NCBI GenBank assembly: GCA_014706295.1
Contig: JACSVZ010000007.1
Coordinates: 34,947,633 to 35,011,632, forward strand
DNA length: 64,000 nt
Direction: 5' to 3'
Source of the DNA: Lycocorax pyrrhopterus obiensis
Lineage: Eukaryota; Chordata; Aves; Passeriformes; Paradisaeidae
The number at the start of each line of letters is the position of its first letter. Positions within the stretch are counted from its first letter, which is position 1. Below, piece by piece: positions 1 through 12,638 of the stretch. Both the position numbers and the translations under genes were made by a program. The notes under the pieces are model-generated. The model was not told the DNA's origin. It saw only the letters and a program-made list of their open reading frames with translations, and did not search any database.

Positions 1-2372
1 TATACATTTAAGGGCAATATTTTAGCACCATCCAAGTCTGGTAACTATTGTGATATAAGTGGTACATATTCTGCACTTAATTTAGCTTTTACCAGTCATG
101 CAACATTAAGAGTCACGGTACTCACAAGGGACACAATCAATGGTTACACCTTTGTAAAATCTTATTCTGCCCTGAAAAGCAGTACAGGTTTCAGAGTAAG
201 AAGTGATCTCAAATTAAGACTGGTTACAGTACTTTCCCCTGTTCTCATGTGGGGTAGGCAATTTCTTCTGACACACCTGGATCTTTTAATATCCATCAAT
301 ACCAAAAGTGGTCAGGAACAGATGTAAATATAAAAAGGGGGGCAAATATTGCATATTATATTCATGCAAAGAGACTTTTAGATTAAAAATTCATCTAATC
401 CAATATTTTGTCCAAAGCATGTAAGACAGAAAAAGGAAAAAAACCCCAGTATACTATAATAGCTCTTTAAACGTCAATAAAACTATTCAGATTTGACCCC
501 GTACTTTTCAGTCTTCCTGATCTGCAACACATGAAATAAAGCCTGTAATATCAGTCATAGTAACATAAAATATTTTATATTGTAGTCTGTTCTAATATAA
601 CCCTAGTTTGCCACTTCATTGGTTCTGAACATTATTTACATTGGCATACAATTTATTTTTGCGTATCTGAAATCTTGTACTTTTAAAGCCAAAAGAGGGC
701 AAATTTATCTCAACTCTTATATGAAGAAAAAGCATATTTTATTCCTGCTAGTACTTATGTAATGCCTATAACCCTGGGAGTTAAACAGATGTTTGAAAGT
801 TCTTTCTAACAATAACAAACAATACCATGTGTATCATAACATTATCCTTTTAAAAAGATCCTACCAATTACAGAGCATGTAGGAGGCAAAACGATAATCC
901 TGACTGTTCAGCACCTTCATTAGCAAGCAACAAAACAAGATAAGCCTTATTGACAACAGAGATAAGTTTCTTCCTCTGCTCTCATTAGTCATGTCAGCTC
1001 CTTAGATTTGCAAGGCACATTTTAAGATGAGGATATAAGTCTAATGGGTAACATCCCAGTTCTTGTTTTAGCCTTAGGTTTAACCTGTTTACCTCAAAAA
1101 AAGCTAAAAAAGAAAGTTATACGCTTTCTCTGGGTTGACTGACTGAAGAATGTGTGTATATTTCAGATTCCTGCAACAACTGCAGCCTATGTAGCCATTC
1201 CAGATGTGGACTGCTAGCTATCCAGGGTCTTGCAAACAATACTGTCACAACTGCACTCAGAAGAGGCTGCAAAGTCCATCTGAGGACCTGAGTAAATGCT
1301 CTGATTTCAAGACTATTATAACTAGATTAAGGCTAGTACTCTACTCACTAGCTGAATTATGTTTGACATGTTTGCATGAGCTTTTTTAACCACAACTTTG
1401 TGAAAATGTTCCAAATGAGAAACTGATGGAATAAAATTTCTTCACTTTTGCATCACTATCAAGCATGAACCTTGTAGAGCAATCACAGTATCCAGGTACT
1501 CAATAGCCAACTACCCTTGAGCTGAAGTTCACAGTGAAAGAATAGGAGTCTGCTATGGTCACAGAAGGGGGCTAAGGGAGTCTGAAAGACCTTTATTTGT
1601 CTAAAGTGAAAGGATATGCTACTAAAAACCTCTCCAGGCTAGCAATGATTCTCCAAACTGGCAGCCTTAAGTCAACACTTCAGAGAACTTCACACTCTGT
1701 ACCTTCCTGCCCAAATCTATAACCAGTTTTAAAGCACCATATTGGCACTAGTCTTTAAAGGAGAAGGAAGGAGGGGAGAAGGAAGCAAAGAAAGAATAGT
1801 GTTTATATATGTGTGTAAACTAAGAGTATGTACTGATAAGCAGAAACAGCACCCAGCCAAGATAGTAATTTTATAACTTTACCAAATGTAAATGAAACCA
1901 AATAGGGAAAAATCCCATTTGATGTTAGTGGTCTGGCAGTGGAGAGAGAACAGAAGATGTTATACAGATCCATCAACCATGTATTATATTAAAGAAGAAA
2001 AATATGTAATGCAATGAAGTCTACAGTGAGTGAAGGTGATGTAGATCCAATCTGTTTTGCATTTTATGAGTGAGTTTAAATACTGTGAAGAGAAAGACAG
2101 AAAATCAATAAATTACCTACTTAGAAAATTACTATCGTGCCACAGTGGGCATTCTGAAACAATTCTTTTGTTAGTAATTCTGCCAACAAAAAATCCAGCA
2201 CTTTGGCCTAAGACATCATCAAGACTATGCACTGTGTTCTATTTCTTAATATTTTATTAAACAGTAATGCTAATCCATGAATATCAAAATATCAAGTCAT
2301 TGCAACTAAATTCTGTGAGTTATTTTTCTCTTTATCTGCTACCTAGACTGATGGTCTACAATGCTGTAGACC

Positions 2373-2478
2373 TCTTCAGTGTTAGAATTTAAATGTTAGA
2401 ATTTACGTCTTCAGTGTTAGAAATTTAAAGACCTTAGAAACCTGGGTTCGGAGAAATTTAAAGACCTTAGAAACCTGG
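2373..2478. repeat. Short tandem duplications (periods ~35 and 33)
   Basis: tcttcagtgttagaa occurs at 2373 and again at 2408. Overlapping its right side, agaaatttaaagacc followed by ttagaaacctgg occurs at 2419 and again at 2452, a perfect 27-base match with period 33. The perfect second pair suggests a recent duplication. Confidence 0.9.
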
Positions 2479-4313
2479 AGACCAAATGAAAGATGCTAGA
2501 CACCCAAAAACTAGTTTTTTGTTTGAAGTCAAAGAAGAGTCGGGACTAACATTCTATTCAAATGTGGATGCTGAATAGATATAATTAAGCTAGGATAGAA
2601 TGACTGTTAAAATCAGGGGGTGGAAAACAGAATTAGACAGAATTAAAATGGGCTATTTTCTGCACCAGCATTGCCAGCAGACTTAAAAAAAAAAAAAGTA
2701 TGTACACAGAATTGAAATGGAGAAAAGAGATGAAAATATGGAGTATTTTATTGTTCAGCAATAAAATACTTAATAGTATTTCTTTGCTGTAGATTTAGTC
2801 TTGCTGGACCAAAATTAACTACGTATTAACACACTGAACAACTAAAATTACATCTTTATTTCTTATTCCTTTAACCAGGCTCTCAAACCTGGAAGTTCTA
2901 CTCCAGGTGACCTGGAAAGTATTATGTTTTATTACAATGTGGAACAAATGGATCACCTCCCAACATCCCAGCTGTGGAATAACTTTTTTTGTCCTTCTTC
3001 CCTACTATTCTCAGAAAGTCTGGAGATGAAAAATGTAGTTTAACTGATGCCTTGTCTTCACACAGATTTAGCATGGACTTTTTCAAACATTTAAACTTCC
3101 AGTTTATTTTTTGGAAGTTCTGAACCTGGAAAACCACATTCAAAGGTACTTTGAATTGTGAGAACACGTCAGGAGGAAAACAAGGCTGATTTTTTCCACC
3201 ATAGCAACATATTCTGAGTTCCATATTTTCAAATACCAGGTTTACAATAAAGCAATAAACCACCCAAAAATACAAACAAATGAAAAACAGCAAAAAACCG
3301 CAGCCTTTATACTATACATACTACAAATTAAAACACAGCTGTCACATAAATATTGCATCTGAACAATCAGGAAAAAAAATAATGTTAGTAAATAAGACTA
3401 TCCAAACAAGGTCTTCTACTTTCTTATGTCAATATGGGAACTGTGAAAGATAAAGAAAATGCTAAAATGCTTCAGAAGAGAAATGACCTATGCTATCAAA
3501 GTAGAAAGAGAGCCATTATATATACTGAACCGATCCTATCTGTGTCAACAGGAGAAGTTCAGAAGACTGAAAATGTCCACACTAATGAATTCCTGCTAGT
3601 CATGATGGACTACAATGTACTAAGTTTAGAACGATTTTTGGAATGGAGACAATGCTGGACAACAAGTACAAGGTAATTCACACTTCCTATTGACTTTGTT
3701 CTGATATGTAGTAATGTCATTGCCTTACGACTTTCATGGGGACTGATAATGAAAAACATGGTATACAGGATTTTCATCCAGAAGATCAAGAAGTGATTCC
3801 TTAGACAGATTAAGTCCTATCCTTTCTGACAGGCACTGTAAAGAATCAAAATTCAAAGGGATAACAAAAGGATAACTCTGCAGCAAATATACAGCAATTC
3901 ATTAAGCACCATATAGCTCTGCACATTTCAAATGAGCTAGTGGCTGTGTGATTTACAAACAAGACGGGGTCAAATATTCAGAGCACTGTCGTTAAGAACA
4001 AGCTGTTATTTAATGCTTCATTTGAGTTTTCTGGTCTCAAGTAACCTAAGAATTCATGCAAAATTTATTCTCAAGGGTCTAAGAAGCTCAGAAATACCAA
4101 GAAATGGATCTGGGTTCATTCAACAAAGTATGTTCCATAGAGGTATTTTGAATAGTTATTACTATTGATGCACCACTTGCATTCACCTTCCAGACTGGGA
4201 AAAATGCTGCATTAAATGACAAAACAGTGAACTACAGAGAAAACATAAGAAATACAGGAACAGAAAAAGAAGATTTTAGTTTCTTAAACAGCTGGGCATT
4301 CAGATGGTGAATT

Positions 4314-4431
4314 TTTCCCTTTTACAGATGTGTCTATCAACCAAGGCTGCTTTTTTTTCCTTCTTTGAAAGAAACAGAAAAGCAATTCTATTTTACATTT
4401 CTAATAGTTCTGAAGTCATTATGAACAAGGA
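4314..4431 (+). repeat. Copy 1 of a ~120-base local direct repeat
   Basis: Starts tttcccttttacagat and contains ttccttctttgaaagaaaca, then gaaaagcaattctattttac, and ends gaacaagga. It is a diverged direct copy of 5474-5596, about 1160 bases away. I do not recognise the family. Confidence 0.8.
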
Positions 4432-5473
4432 CAATCACCTTTCCACATCAGAGGTCAGCTAGATCAAAGGAAGTTTTATATAGGATGAAGAAACTCCGTC
4501 TGGTCTTGCTTGGTTACACACAAAGGTGACTAGAAGATAACTTTCACCGATCAAACGATGCACAGCAGCACAAAACAGACCTGGCATCTATCTCATTTTA
4601 ACCAAGAACTGATGAATTCCAAAACGCTGTAAAATATATATTGAAACACAAGCCTATGTTTTATCCATACACGAACATATCTATATAAGTATAAATATAC
4701 TGAGTATGTGTAAATCAGACTTGTACCTTCAAAATCTATTAAAAACACTAAACTAATGAAGCTAGGTGAGGTGAAGCAGTAAAAGATATCTCGGTAAAAG
4801 AAATCAGGGTAAAACCGGCAGTGAATAGCTCTGCCACTATGATAATAAATTACATTCAAGATAAATTCCACCTCTGGGTAAGAAGTGCCTCAAGAAGGCC
4901 TTGAGGTGGGCTGACAGGACTGACAAACTGAGCATGTGATAACTCAGGTGTGCTATGACCGATCGATGAATAAAGAAGAAAACCATCAATCTTCAGCTTA
5001 CTTATCAGCAACTTTCTATAAGAAAGCACAGCAAATATCAGCTACCTGCAGCGAGCATTTGAAACATGTTGCAAACTTTTTATCAATGTCATCATTAGTT
5101 TATGAGTCCAGGCAGTTGTACTTCATCTTAACTGTAGAGCTGGAGGATGTGATCTCTAGCGTTCATTCCCTGTAACGCAACATGGGAGCCAGGCTAGTTT
5201 TCCTTGTGCTAGGTAGGATTTTCATAGATAAGGGCTTTTTTATTTTCTTTATACTTTATTTTTTTTTTGGTCATGATCTGGGTCTTAGTGCTAATAAATG
5301 TTCAAATTAAAAAAAAAAGGGTGTTATTTTTAGTTTTCCAAGCCAACTACATTCACACACTTTGGATTCTTCTAGGGTTCAACATCACTATAGAGTTTGA
5401 TGTCTCTGCCTTCCTATATCAAGACAGTATTAAAGTTAAAAGTTTAGCCAAAGTACTGAAATTAGAAATTAAC

Positions 5474-5596
5474 TTTCCCTTTTACAGATTTCATTTGTCT
5501 GTCACCCAGGACTGCTTTTTTTCCTTCTTTAAAAGAAGCAGAAAAGCAATTCTGTTTTACATCTCCAGTAGTTCTGGAGAATATACAGAACAAGGA
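5474..5596 (+). repeat. Copy 2 of a ~120-base local direct repeat
   Basis: Starts tttcccttttacagat and contains ttccttctttaaaagaagca, then gaaaagcaattctgttttac, then tagttctgga, and ends gaacaagga. Same orientation as 4314-4431, with small indels. A 129-codon open frame crossing it (5267-5656) has no recognisable protein character. Confidence 0.8.
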
Positions 5597-6849
5597 TTAA
5601 GAGCTGAATGGACAGGTCACAAATGTCTTCCAGAAAAACTTATCTTCTCCCATTAATGTTCTTAAATACTGGCACTGATGCCAGGACAGGATGTTACTGT
5701 ATAATGCGTACTGGTTATAAATTAAGGAAATACCTAACTAGGATCAATTTCATATTAACACAACCTTTACCTGCTTTCCAAACTGAAAAATGTATTTAAA
5801 CTTGAAAACTTTAAATTCTAATCTAATACATTTATAAAATTAATGCTAAGTTAAGTAGTAATATTTTCAAGAATAATTAATACATATAATTAATGACAGC
5901 CAAACCAACCAGAAACTTCCAGAATCAGTAACTATAAAAAAGCACAGAACTCCAATCTGGCTCTGTAAACATCAAAACCTAACAACTTGATAAAAAAAAA
6001 ATCCCATTTCTATGGCAAACAGCAATATTCTGCATCTTGAAGATAACACCTCATTTAGACCTTCAATCTTCTGAAAGTCAAGCAAATATATTGGTTAATG
6101 CTTTCTACATTACCTTGTCTCAGAGTTATACAGATCAAAAAAAGGAACCAACCTTTATAATGATAAATGTCCCTTTTCAATTTACGTATCCCTACAGATT
6201 TTGCAAGAACATAATGTACTTTTATTTTTTTACAAGATTCCCCTTCTAGAAAGTTAATTTAGAGCTCTGATTATACGCCAAATTTCTATGGAAAAAGATC
6301 TCAACTATTCTTATCCATTCTAATCTCAACACATGGCTTTTATGCTTAAGATCACTAAAATACATCCAGTTAAATAAAATTGCAAAGCAGAATTAATCTT
6401 CACATGAATATGCAGGGCATAAAAGAAAGTACCTGAAATGGTCTTTGGCAGCAGAAAATTAGTTTCTAATATTTTAACCTCTAGAATGACAATAACGGAG
6501 TATTTGGTATACATTGGCAAGAAATACCTAAATAAACTGCAAAAAAATTTGTTGTTTCTGTATGGGAACATGGCTAAATCTGATTGGTCATTTCAAATCA
6601 GCAAAACACCACCAAAATAACATACATCGCACATTAAAAAAAAAATTAAGTTTTTGTGGATTTTTTAAGGGGATTTTTTGGGTCAAATTAATTTTCATCA
6701 GAATTAATTTACAAGTGAACATCTGCAAGAATAGTATGTTCAAATACACACTTTTTTCAATGTCTATCAGGTAAAAACTGAAACAAACAAACAACTACCA
6801 GGTGTTTGACAGGAGGGAGGGCAACGATTGTCTTTTTTCCCATCCTAAT

Positions 6850-6968
6850 TCACAGAATCATAAAATGGCCTGAGTTGAAAGGGGCCTTAAAGATGACCTA
6901 GTTTCAAACCCCCACCATGGATAAGGGATGGCACCCACTGGATCAGGATGCTCAGGGCACATCCTAAC
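6850..6968 (-). mobile_element. CR1 LINE 3' fragment
   Basis: The plus strand reads cacagaatcataaaatggcc, then tgagttgaaaggggcctt and ccccaccatgg, the reverse complement of a CR1 3' end. The 3' terminus is at the low coordinate, so the element lies on the minus strand, the same orientation as STXBP6. Only about 120 bases remain. Confidence 0.85.
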
Positions 6969-8046
6969 ACAAGTTTTAGTTCATCTCCTTTAGTCAGTCA
7001 TTAATCTTGCTCAGTATGGTAAACACCACTATATGCTTAGCAGGTCTCCAATGTGCTAAGCCAAGATGAGTAATACTGTATGGAAGAATTACTCATTACC
7101 ATTCTCGCACTGGCATTTTATTCTTGGAGGAAAAAAGAATGATTCATTAATAACTCCTGCGAGGTGTCCTAGAGAAAAGGTTACAAGGGTAAAGATGTCA
7201 TCATTTTGGGTTTCCAAGAATATTTTGATTAATTCAGCAGAACAACTGAAATACCAATGCATATAGGTAGGACAAAGCTTAAAACAAAAGGCATTTCTAA
7301 TATGCATCTAAAGGTGGCAGCAAATGTTTGTTCTTTATTATAGGCCCAGAGTTAATCTTTGAAGAGCTTCATATGCTGTATCTCAAGGTTCTGTCTAGAA
7401 ATGACAGTCAACTGCACCCTCAATGTCAGTTTAATGTTATGTCAAGAATCAAGCTGTTCTAATGAACACAACCTCTAAGTGATGAAATTTCTGCACACCA
7501 GCCATCTCCAACTTTGCTTTTTATATTACTGATGTAAAAGCAATACAACCTAACACCGCCACCAAATAACAACGTAACACAAAGATACTCCAAATCAGAC
7601 ACATTCCAATAGCAGAACCTGTATGTTATAAAGGTACATAAGTGGAAAATATTTCCTACCTCAGTCAAAAAAAACCCTCTAGCCCCACAGCCTGCCTTTC
7701 TTCTCCACCATAACATCCAGAATGCATGTAAACTATGCAGAGGACTCACCTAAATTCTAAACAAATGACAAACTTGAAACATTTAGTATAAGACACTAGT
7801 AGGAGGAATCTTGTTACAGTGTGCCTAAACTTGAATTTGTTCTTTTGTTCTCAGAATTAGCACCCACACCTTCAGTCAGTTCTCATTATTGCTGTAAGTA
7901 CCGATGCCATTAATCAAGTTAGAGGAAACAGTCCAGCCTATTTAACTCTGCAGACTATACTTACACGACACTGAAATGAAAATAAGGCAAAAAATGATTC
8001 TGCAGAAGAAGAGTCAGTGGCAGGGCTCTTCTCTATTGGGGGAAGA

Positions 8047-8085
8047 GTGTGTGTGTGTCTGAGTGTGGGTGTGAGAGAGAAAGGA
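8047..8085. repeat. Imperfect GT/GA-rich low-complexity tract
   Basis: The plus strand has gtgtgtgtgtctgagtgtgg followed by gtgtgagagagaaagg, a short interrupted dinucleotide microsatellite. Confidence 0.75.
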
Positions 8086-9103
8086 GGTAAAAGGAGGAAG
8101 GCCACGAAGAGGGTCTGGAGTTCCACAGGAACACCCTCACTTACTTAAAGCTAAGCTCCTAAGCACTTCCTGCAGAAACAGGAGCAGCATGGCTTTCACT
8201 CTCTTCACTCTTATCCTTTAGGAAGGAACAAGGTTCAATAAGGTAAGTAGGCTTGTAAACAAGCCCTTCAAGTTCTTTCATCTTCAGTTTCACTTGGGAA
8301 AAAGCTTTCTTTGGTGGCAGTTTTTTTTTTATTTTTGAAAATGTGCATTAGCTACAAGATATACATTACACATATGATGTGCATATCTATACAATGACTT
8401 TAAAAAGCATGTGCGTGTATGCATATATTTATTCTAATAATTTATCTTTAAAAAATTTTCTAGAGTATTAGAAGTTAAACTGGCTAACCATCCAAAAGAA
8501 AAAGTATTATTTTTCACATCCCCAGAAAGTTCACAAGAATATCACTTAAAATGTTATGCTACCTTGGTTGAGGGAATGAAGTGACAAGCCTCACCTGAAA
8601 TCTGGCCACACTAAGGTTTAAGTATTATTTGAATATACTGCTTTGACTAGTTAGCAAAATACACCAACAAAACAGTAACAACAAAAAAATCCAAGTTGCA
8701 AATCCTCAACTGGATACAATAAATTTCAAGCTCTATTTTCAGTTGTGTGTTCTTTGGTTTGCTTAGCTACATTTGGACCTTACTTTCTCTAGTCAGGATG
8801 AATTCGAGACCAACAACACATTTCACCATATCTCCCAGAAAATACCTCTTGGTATTTCAGGTTTTGGACATAATGGATTTTGATACACACACCTGGCTCA
8901 GTGAGGCTGACACACAGCAAGTCACTGAAATTAAGGGTCAGCTATTACTTGGTTTACAGTTCTTACAGTTTCTGTCAAATTTAAACCTACCCAGAGGGAG
9001 TGTATCACCCAGTGTGAGGAGAAAGTTGACAGTGTGAAGAACAGCAGAAGCACTGTATCCACGAGGAGGTTTATTAGTCCCTACATGGCGCCTATACACA
9101 GCA

Positions 9104-9123
9104 CTGTGTGTGTACACACACAG
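9104..9123. repeat. Perfect 20-base palindrome of GT/AC dinucleotides
   Basis: CTGTGTGTGTACACACACAG is its own reverse complement. The alternating purine-pyrimidine pattern could form a cruciform or left-handed DNA. No gene is adjacent; it lies in the intron after the third coding exon of STXBP6. Confidence 0.9.
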
Positions 9124-9807
9124 ACCAGATTTGTGCCCAGTCAGAACGACATGCAAGGAATATGGAAATGGCCACCATCTGCTATCTGAGGATTACTGAA
9201 TACTCCCACTTTATCTAGGAAGTTGTCAAAGGGAGAACTGGGTATGCTTCATGGGACATGATAGGGTCTAGTGTGTGTTGAAAAAGTAGAAGTTAAGCCT
9301 ATGTTTATGAACGTCAGCATCAATTTTTTTTCCACTGTGATGACACTTGTTTAGGATAAAGTTAATAACTGGGTCAGTTGAATCAGGAACTCAATTTTGG
9401 ACAGGTCAAGCTTAGGAGAATAATACAAGTTCAAAGGCGAAATGTGTGGCGGTTTATTAATAACAACTTATTTGCAGGAAGGATGGAAGTGAGAAACATT
9501 AGCAGACTGATAACCAACATGAGACTTCGCACATGAAATAGAAAAATTGTAGAGTAAATCTTCACCCATTAGTGCATCTCCCTCCTCACCACCACACCAG
9601 AAAGAAAACAAAGGAAATCCTATAAATGTGAAAAAGGAAGAATTAGAGAAGACATATGTGAAAATCCTCCAAAAATAGGTTTTGTTACTCAGGAAGTAGA
9701 TCGTCACTACTGATTATTCCACATATTGACCACGCTTTTTTTACCTAAACAGATATTTTTAAATCTAATCCTAGAAATTCACCTTAAGATACGTGACTTA
9801 TGAAAAT

Positions 9808-9865
9808 TGTCATGGTTTAAGTCCAGCTGAAAATTAGGCACCATGCAGCCACTTGCTTCCACTTG
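9808..9865 (+). mobile_element. Probable avian ERV LTR start fragment (decayed)
   Basis: The plus strand begins TGTCATGGTTTAAGTCCAGC, followed by an AATTAGGCACCATGCAGCC-like stretch. This resembles the 5' end of a common bird ERVL-type LTR (TG...; 'gtcatggtttaaccccagc', 'aagcaccacgcagcc') as I remember it. Similarity fades after about 55-60 bases. No internal retroviral sequence or second LTR is visible, so this is at most a decayed solo-LTR remnant. Confidence 0.55.
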
Positions 9866-10236
9866 CGAGGAAACAAGGATGCAGAAGAGGCTTTTGGCTG
9901 ATGTTTCAGGCAACCCAGAAACAATTTAGGATGAACAAAAGCAGAGAGGCAAATCAAAATCAAAGTTGCTTAAAAAGAGGGAGGAGAACAACTTCTCACA
10001 AGGTGGGCAGGGCATGTAATCTTTAGAACTGAAAACCAGGAATGAGAAGGTAACAGAAGAGCGTGAAGTGGTGCTTAATGGAGAAATGCTGAAGCCTAGT
10101 TTACTGCTAAGTTAGCATGATCAGACCCATGATTTCAAGATGTCACTAGGCTGCAAGCTTATCTGAACACAGAATAAATCACATGCAAATCATCTCATGT
10201 CCAACAATGCAAAGTATTAACCTTTGATTCACTTAC

Positions 10237-10402
10237 CTCCCATAATTTTAGATTGGCAGTTGATAAATTCTGGTTTCTTGTCTGTGAGGTATCGCTGACA
10301 AGTGTGATGTAGAACCTGAAAGAATGTGCATTTTTCTGAAGCTGTGTTTGCTACCCATTGGTCAAACGCATTTTCAAATAGTAAATCAAATTCTGGGGAA
10401 TC
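10237..10402 (-). CDS. STXBP6: STXBP6 (amisyn) third coding exon, residues 96-150
   Basis: Seen: the minus strand has acceptor tttcttctag, then 166 bases made of 55 codons plus one base, then donor gtaagt (10236-10231). The peptide starts DSPEFDLLFENAFDQW, continues with VANTASEKCTFFQVLHHTCQ and RYLTDKKPEFINCQ, and ends SKIMG. Known: this matches the C-terminal part of the amisyn PH-like domain. EXOC1 has only a loosely similar stretch here (PEFDLHFE and so on), so this exon is what separates STXBP6 from EXOC1. The next exon(s), expected to encode the last ~60 residues with the VAMP-like SNARE coiled coil, were not found between 1 and 10236. The gene therefore appears to run off the left edge. 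Confidence 0.97.
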
Positions 10403-12177
10403 CTAGAAGAAAGAAAAACACACGGCTATTATTCCAGTTTTAGAAATTATTTGGAGAAAAATATTTTTTAAAATGCACTGTGTTGCAAAAAGCAGAAAGG
10501 TCATGCAACTCATAACCATCTTGCATATTTTTGGATGAAAAAGTCCAAACAGGCAGGAAGTTTTTTTCTTACTGTTATTTTTAACGAGGAATAGTCAACT
10601 ATGACAAAAACATCTGAAAACAAAATTTAGATCAAAACATTAAAAATCAAATTCTCATAAGAAACCCTTGCTATCTACAGATACATAGTTACTTGTGTCT
10701 TCTATATTATGCAAGCATTTATGCCTCTCAACACAAAATCTACGGTAACACTGTATTATAGAAGATGTGGCTCTGCTCTCCATGCTCAACCAAACAAATA
10801 AGCTAAGCAAATAACAAGTCCCAGTTATTGTATTTAATGCATTTTCATAAAGTGTTGCAAAGGACTCAGGATAACATGAATGAATGATCACTCCCACAAC
10901 AAACTGAAGTGCAGGTATACCAGCATCAGCTGCCAAAATAAAAGAATTTTATGGAAGAAGTAGCGCTATATATTTAGCCATATTTGCTAAACATTGTTTT
11001 GCAATCTAATCTAGTAAATGTTCTTTTCCAACTGATGACATTAGGAATTCACAGGGAGACGATCTTGAAAGAAACATTTCTAAGCTTAAGAGCTTGGTAG
11101 GACTTTCAATCTGTTATGTACATAGCTGTGTGGCAGATGCTGTAAAAGGGCCTAAAACTCATATCCCTTATCTGTTTGTCATTTCTCTTGTTTTTATAGT
11201 TCCTTCCAGAGAAAATATAATTCCACTCCTTGCATTTCATAGGGCAGTGGCCAAGGGCTTCTTTTTTGTACCAAGACTTTAGGTAGTGACTGGCCTTGAT
11301 GCTAGGTACTTAGGTACTAACCAAGACTTGAGAAGTAACAGAATTTGGTGCACCATAGTTAAGATGCTTAGGTGGCTGATCAGAGCACAACTTCGAAGAA
11401 ACCAAGGGAGTCAGTCACAAAAATATTTTGCTATAAAAAGAACACTAAATCACTTTGTGAGCACATAATATGAGCCACATTTTTAACTTCTAATTATGTT
11501 GTTTTACTACTGGAGAATTGTATTCATAAGCCTACTACAATTAGTACAACTTTGTCTTGAGATAGCTCAAGGTGGGCTGTATAGTCCAAATTAAAGGAAT
11601 AATTCCACAACTATTTAACATAGGGTTGATTTGTTCTATTTTATTTTTGGTAGTTTTTTGTTTAAATCACCGTTCACTTGCCATTTGCAGCTAAAGGGCA
11701 CTACCACACTTTGTAGCATATGGTAAGAAATGCCAAAATATCTGAGGAGAGGACTGTCCTAGAAAAAATACAGGATTCACAAGATTTCACAAACTTGAAC
11801 CTCAGTAACCTCTTCTGTTCTTACTTCTACCTATTGCTCTATCTCACACCACAGCTGCATGCCAAAGTAGACCACAAGAGACCTATAGCTGAAGCAAACA
11901 AGGCTCTTACTTTGCTCTTCACAAAGAAAAGAGAAAGTAGTAAGAAAAGTATGGAAAGACAAGAAGACAAAACCCCATATGACTGAGTTTTAGCCTCCTC
12001 CTGTTTCCCATTAAAATTTACTTTGCATATTCCACTGAGTTATTTCTTTTTTAAGAATCTGCACTTAAACCTGTATCTTATATTTCCAGATGCCCTTTCA
12101 ATGGAGAAAGAATGCCTGGTTCACCAACCAGTTAAGAGCGAGCTCAATTTTCACTTTCTAGAACTGTTCAAACTCAC
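10403..12177 (-). other. STXBP6: STXBP6 short intron between second and third coding exons
   Basis: This is the 1775-base intron from the gtgagt donor at 12177 to the tttcttctag acceptor ending at 10403. I see no repeat element or RNA gene. A 93-codon open frame on the minus strand (10655-10936) has no recognisable homology and is treated as chance. Confidence 0.9.
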
Positions 12178-12308
12178 CCGATTAGGGTCTATACCATTGA
12201 CCTGGCGAAGCTGCTCGAGCATCCACTGCGTTCTCCTGACAAATGACGTAGAGCCTTCAAATTGCTTCACCTTCGTTATAGATGCTTGAGCTGGTTTCTT
12301 GTTCGTCA
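12178..12308 (-). CDS. STXBP6: STXBP6 (amisyn) second coding exon, residues 52-95
   Basis: Seen: the minus strand reads acceptor gtatgttcag, then 131 coding bases, then donor gtgagt (12177-12172). The first two bases complete the Val codon split from the exon at 52901, so the junction is phase 1. The remaining 43 codons end exactly at a codon boundary. The peptide includes TNKKPAQASITKVKQFEGS, TSFVRRTQWMLEQLRQ and VNGIDPNR. Known: this is the middle of the Sec3/amisyn PH-like domain, including its long helix (QWMLEQLRQV). It continues into the third coding exon across only 1775 bases of intron, whereas 40.6 kb separate it from the previous exon. The terminal codon is Arg (CGG); I recall Gly at the matching place in human. 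The frame is fully open and nothing looks decayed. Confidence 0.97.
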
Positions 12309-12638
12309 CTGAACATACAAAAAAAATATAACTGAAATGGGCTTTGTGATTCAGAAAACGTGCTGTTTACTTCACTTATCAGTAGCTGTTTTGCTGGTGT
12401 ATTTTCTACAATGTCCCACGAAGCAAATACATGTCACCAATTCTGACAGTAGAATGCATTCTCTTTCCAGGATAACATACTGAAAAGCATATTCCTTATT
12501 GTCAGAATGGTGGTATGATGCCAAACAAGCTGTCTACTATTTAAAATAGGATATATTTTAGCCATTATCAACTTAAGTTACCAACACCCTGTAAAACACC
12601 CCAAAATCACAACAAAGGTCTTTCCATATTATTCTTAC

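Larger units (their letters stand above)
1..10236 (-). other. STXBP6: STXBP6 intron after the third coding exon (partial)
   Basis: This stretch begins at the gtaagt donor of the exon at 10237 and runs off the left edge. I looked for the conserved C-terminal exons of amisyn on the minus strand and did not see them. It holds a small CR1 fragment (6850-6968), a probable LTR start (9808-9865), a tandem duplication near 2373-2478, a dispersed duplicated segment (4314 and 5474), short GT-rich tracts and otherwise A+T-rich sequence without recognisable genes. The short open frames in it have no recognisable protein character. Confidence 0.85.

Noticed and set aside
4889..4907. Hairpin cctcaag...cttgagg as a possible terminator or RNA element
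   Set aside because: A seven-base stem in vertebrate intron sequence is expected by chance and has no supporting context.
8224..8244. Possible 21-base plus-strand micro-exon between tcctttag and gtaagt
   Set aside because: It lies antisense to the gene with no partner exons; such signal pairs occur by chance.
10655..10936. 93-codon open frame on the minus strand between two STXBP6 exons, preceded by an acceptor-like ttttattttggcag
   Set aside because: The flanking exons already join in phase to give continuous amisyn. No good donor closes the frame and the peptide is unfamiliar.
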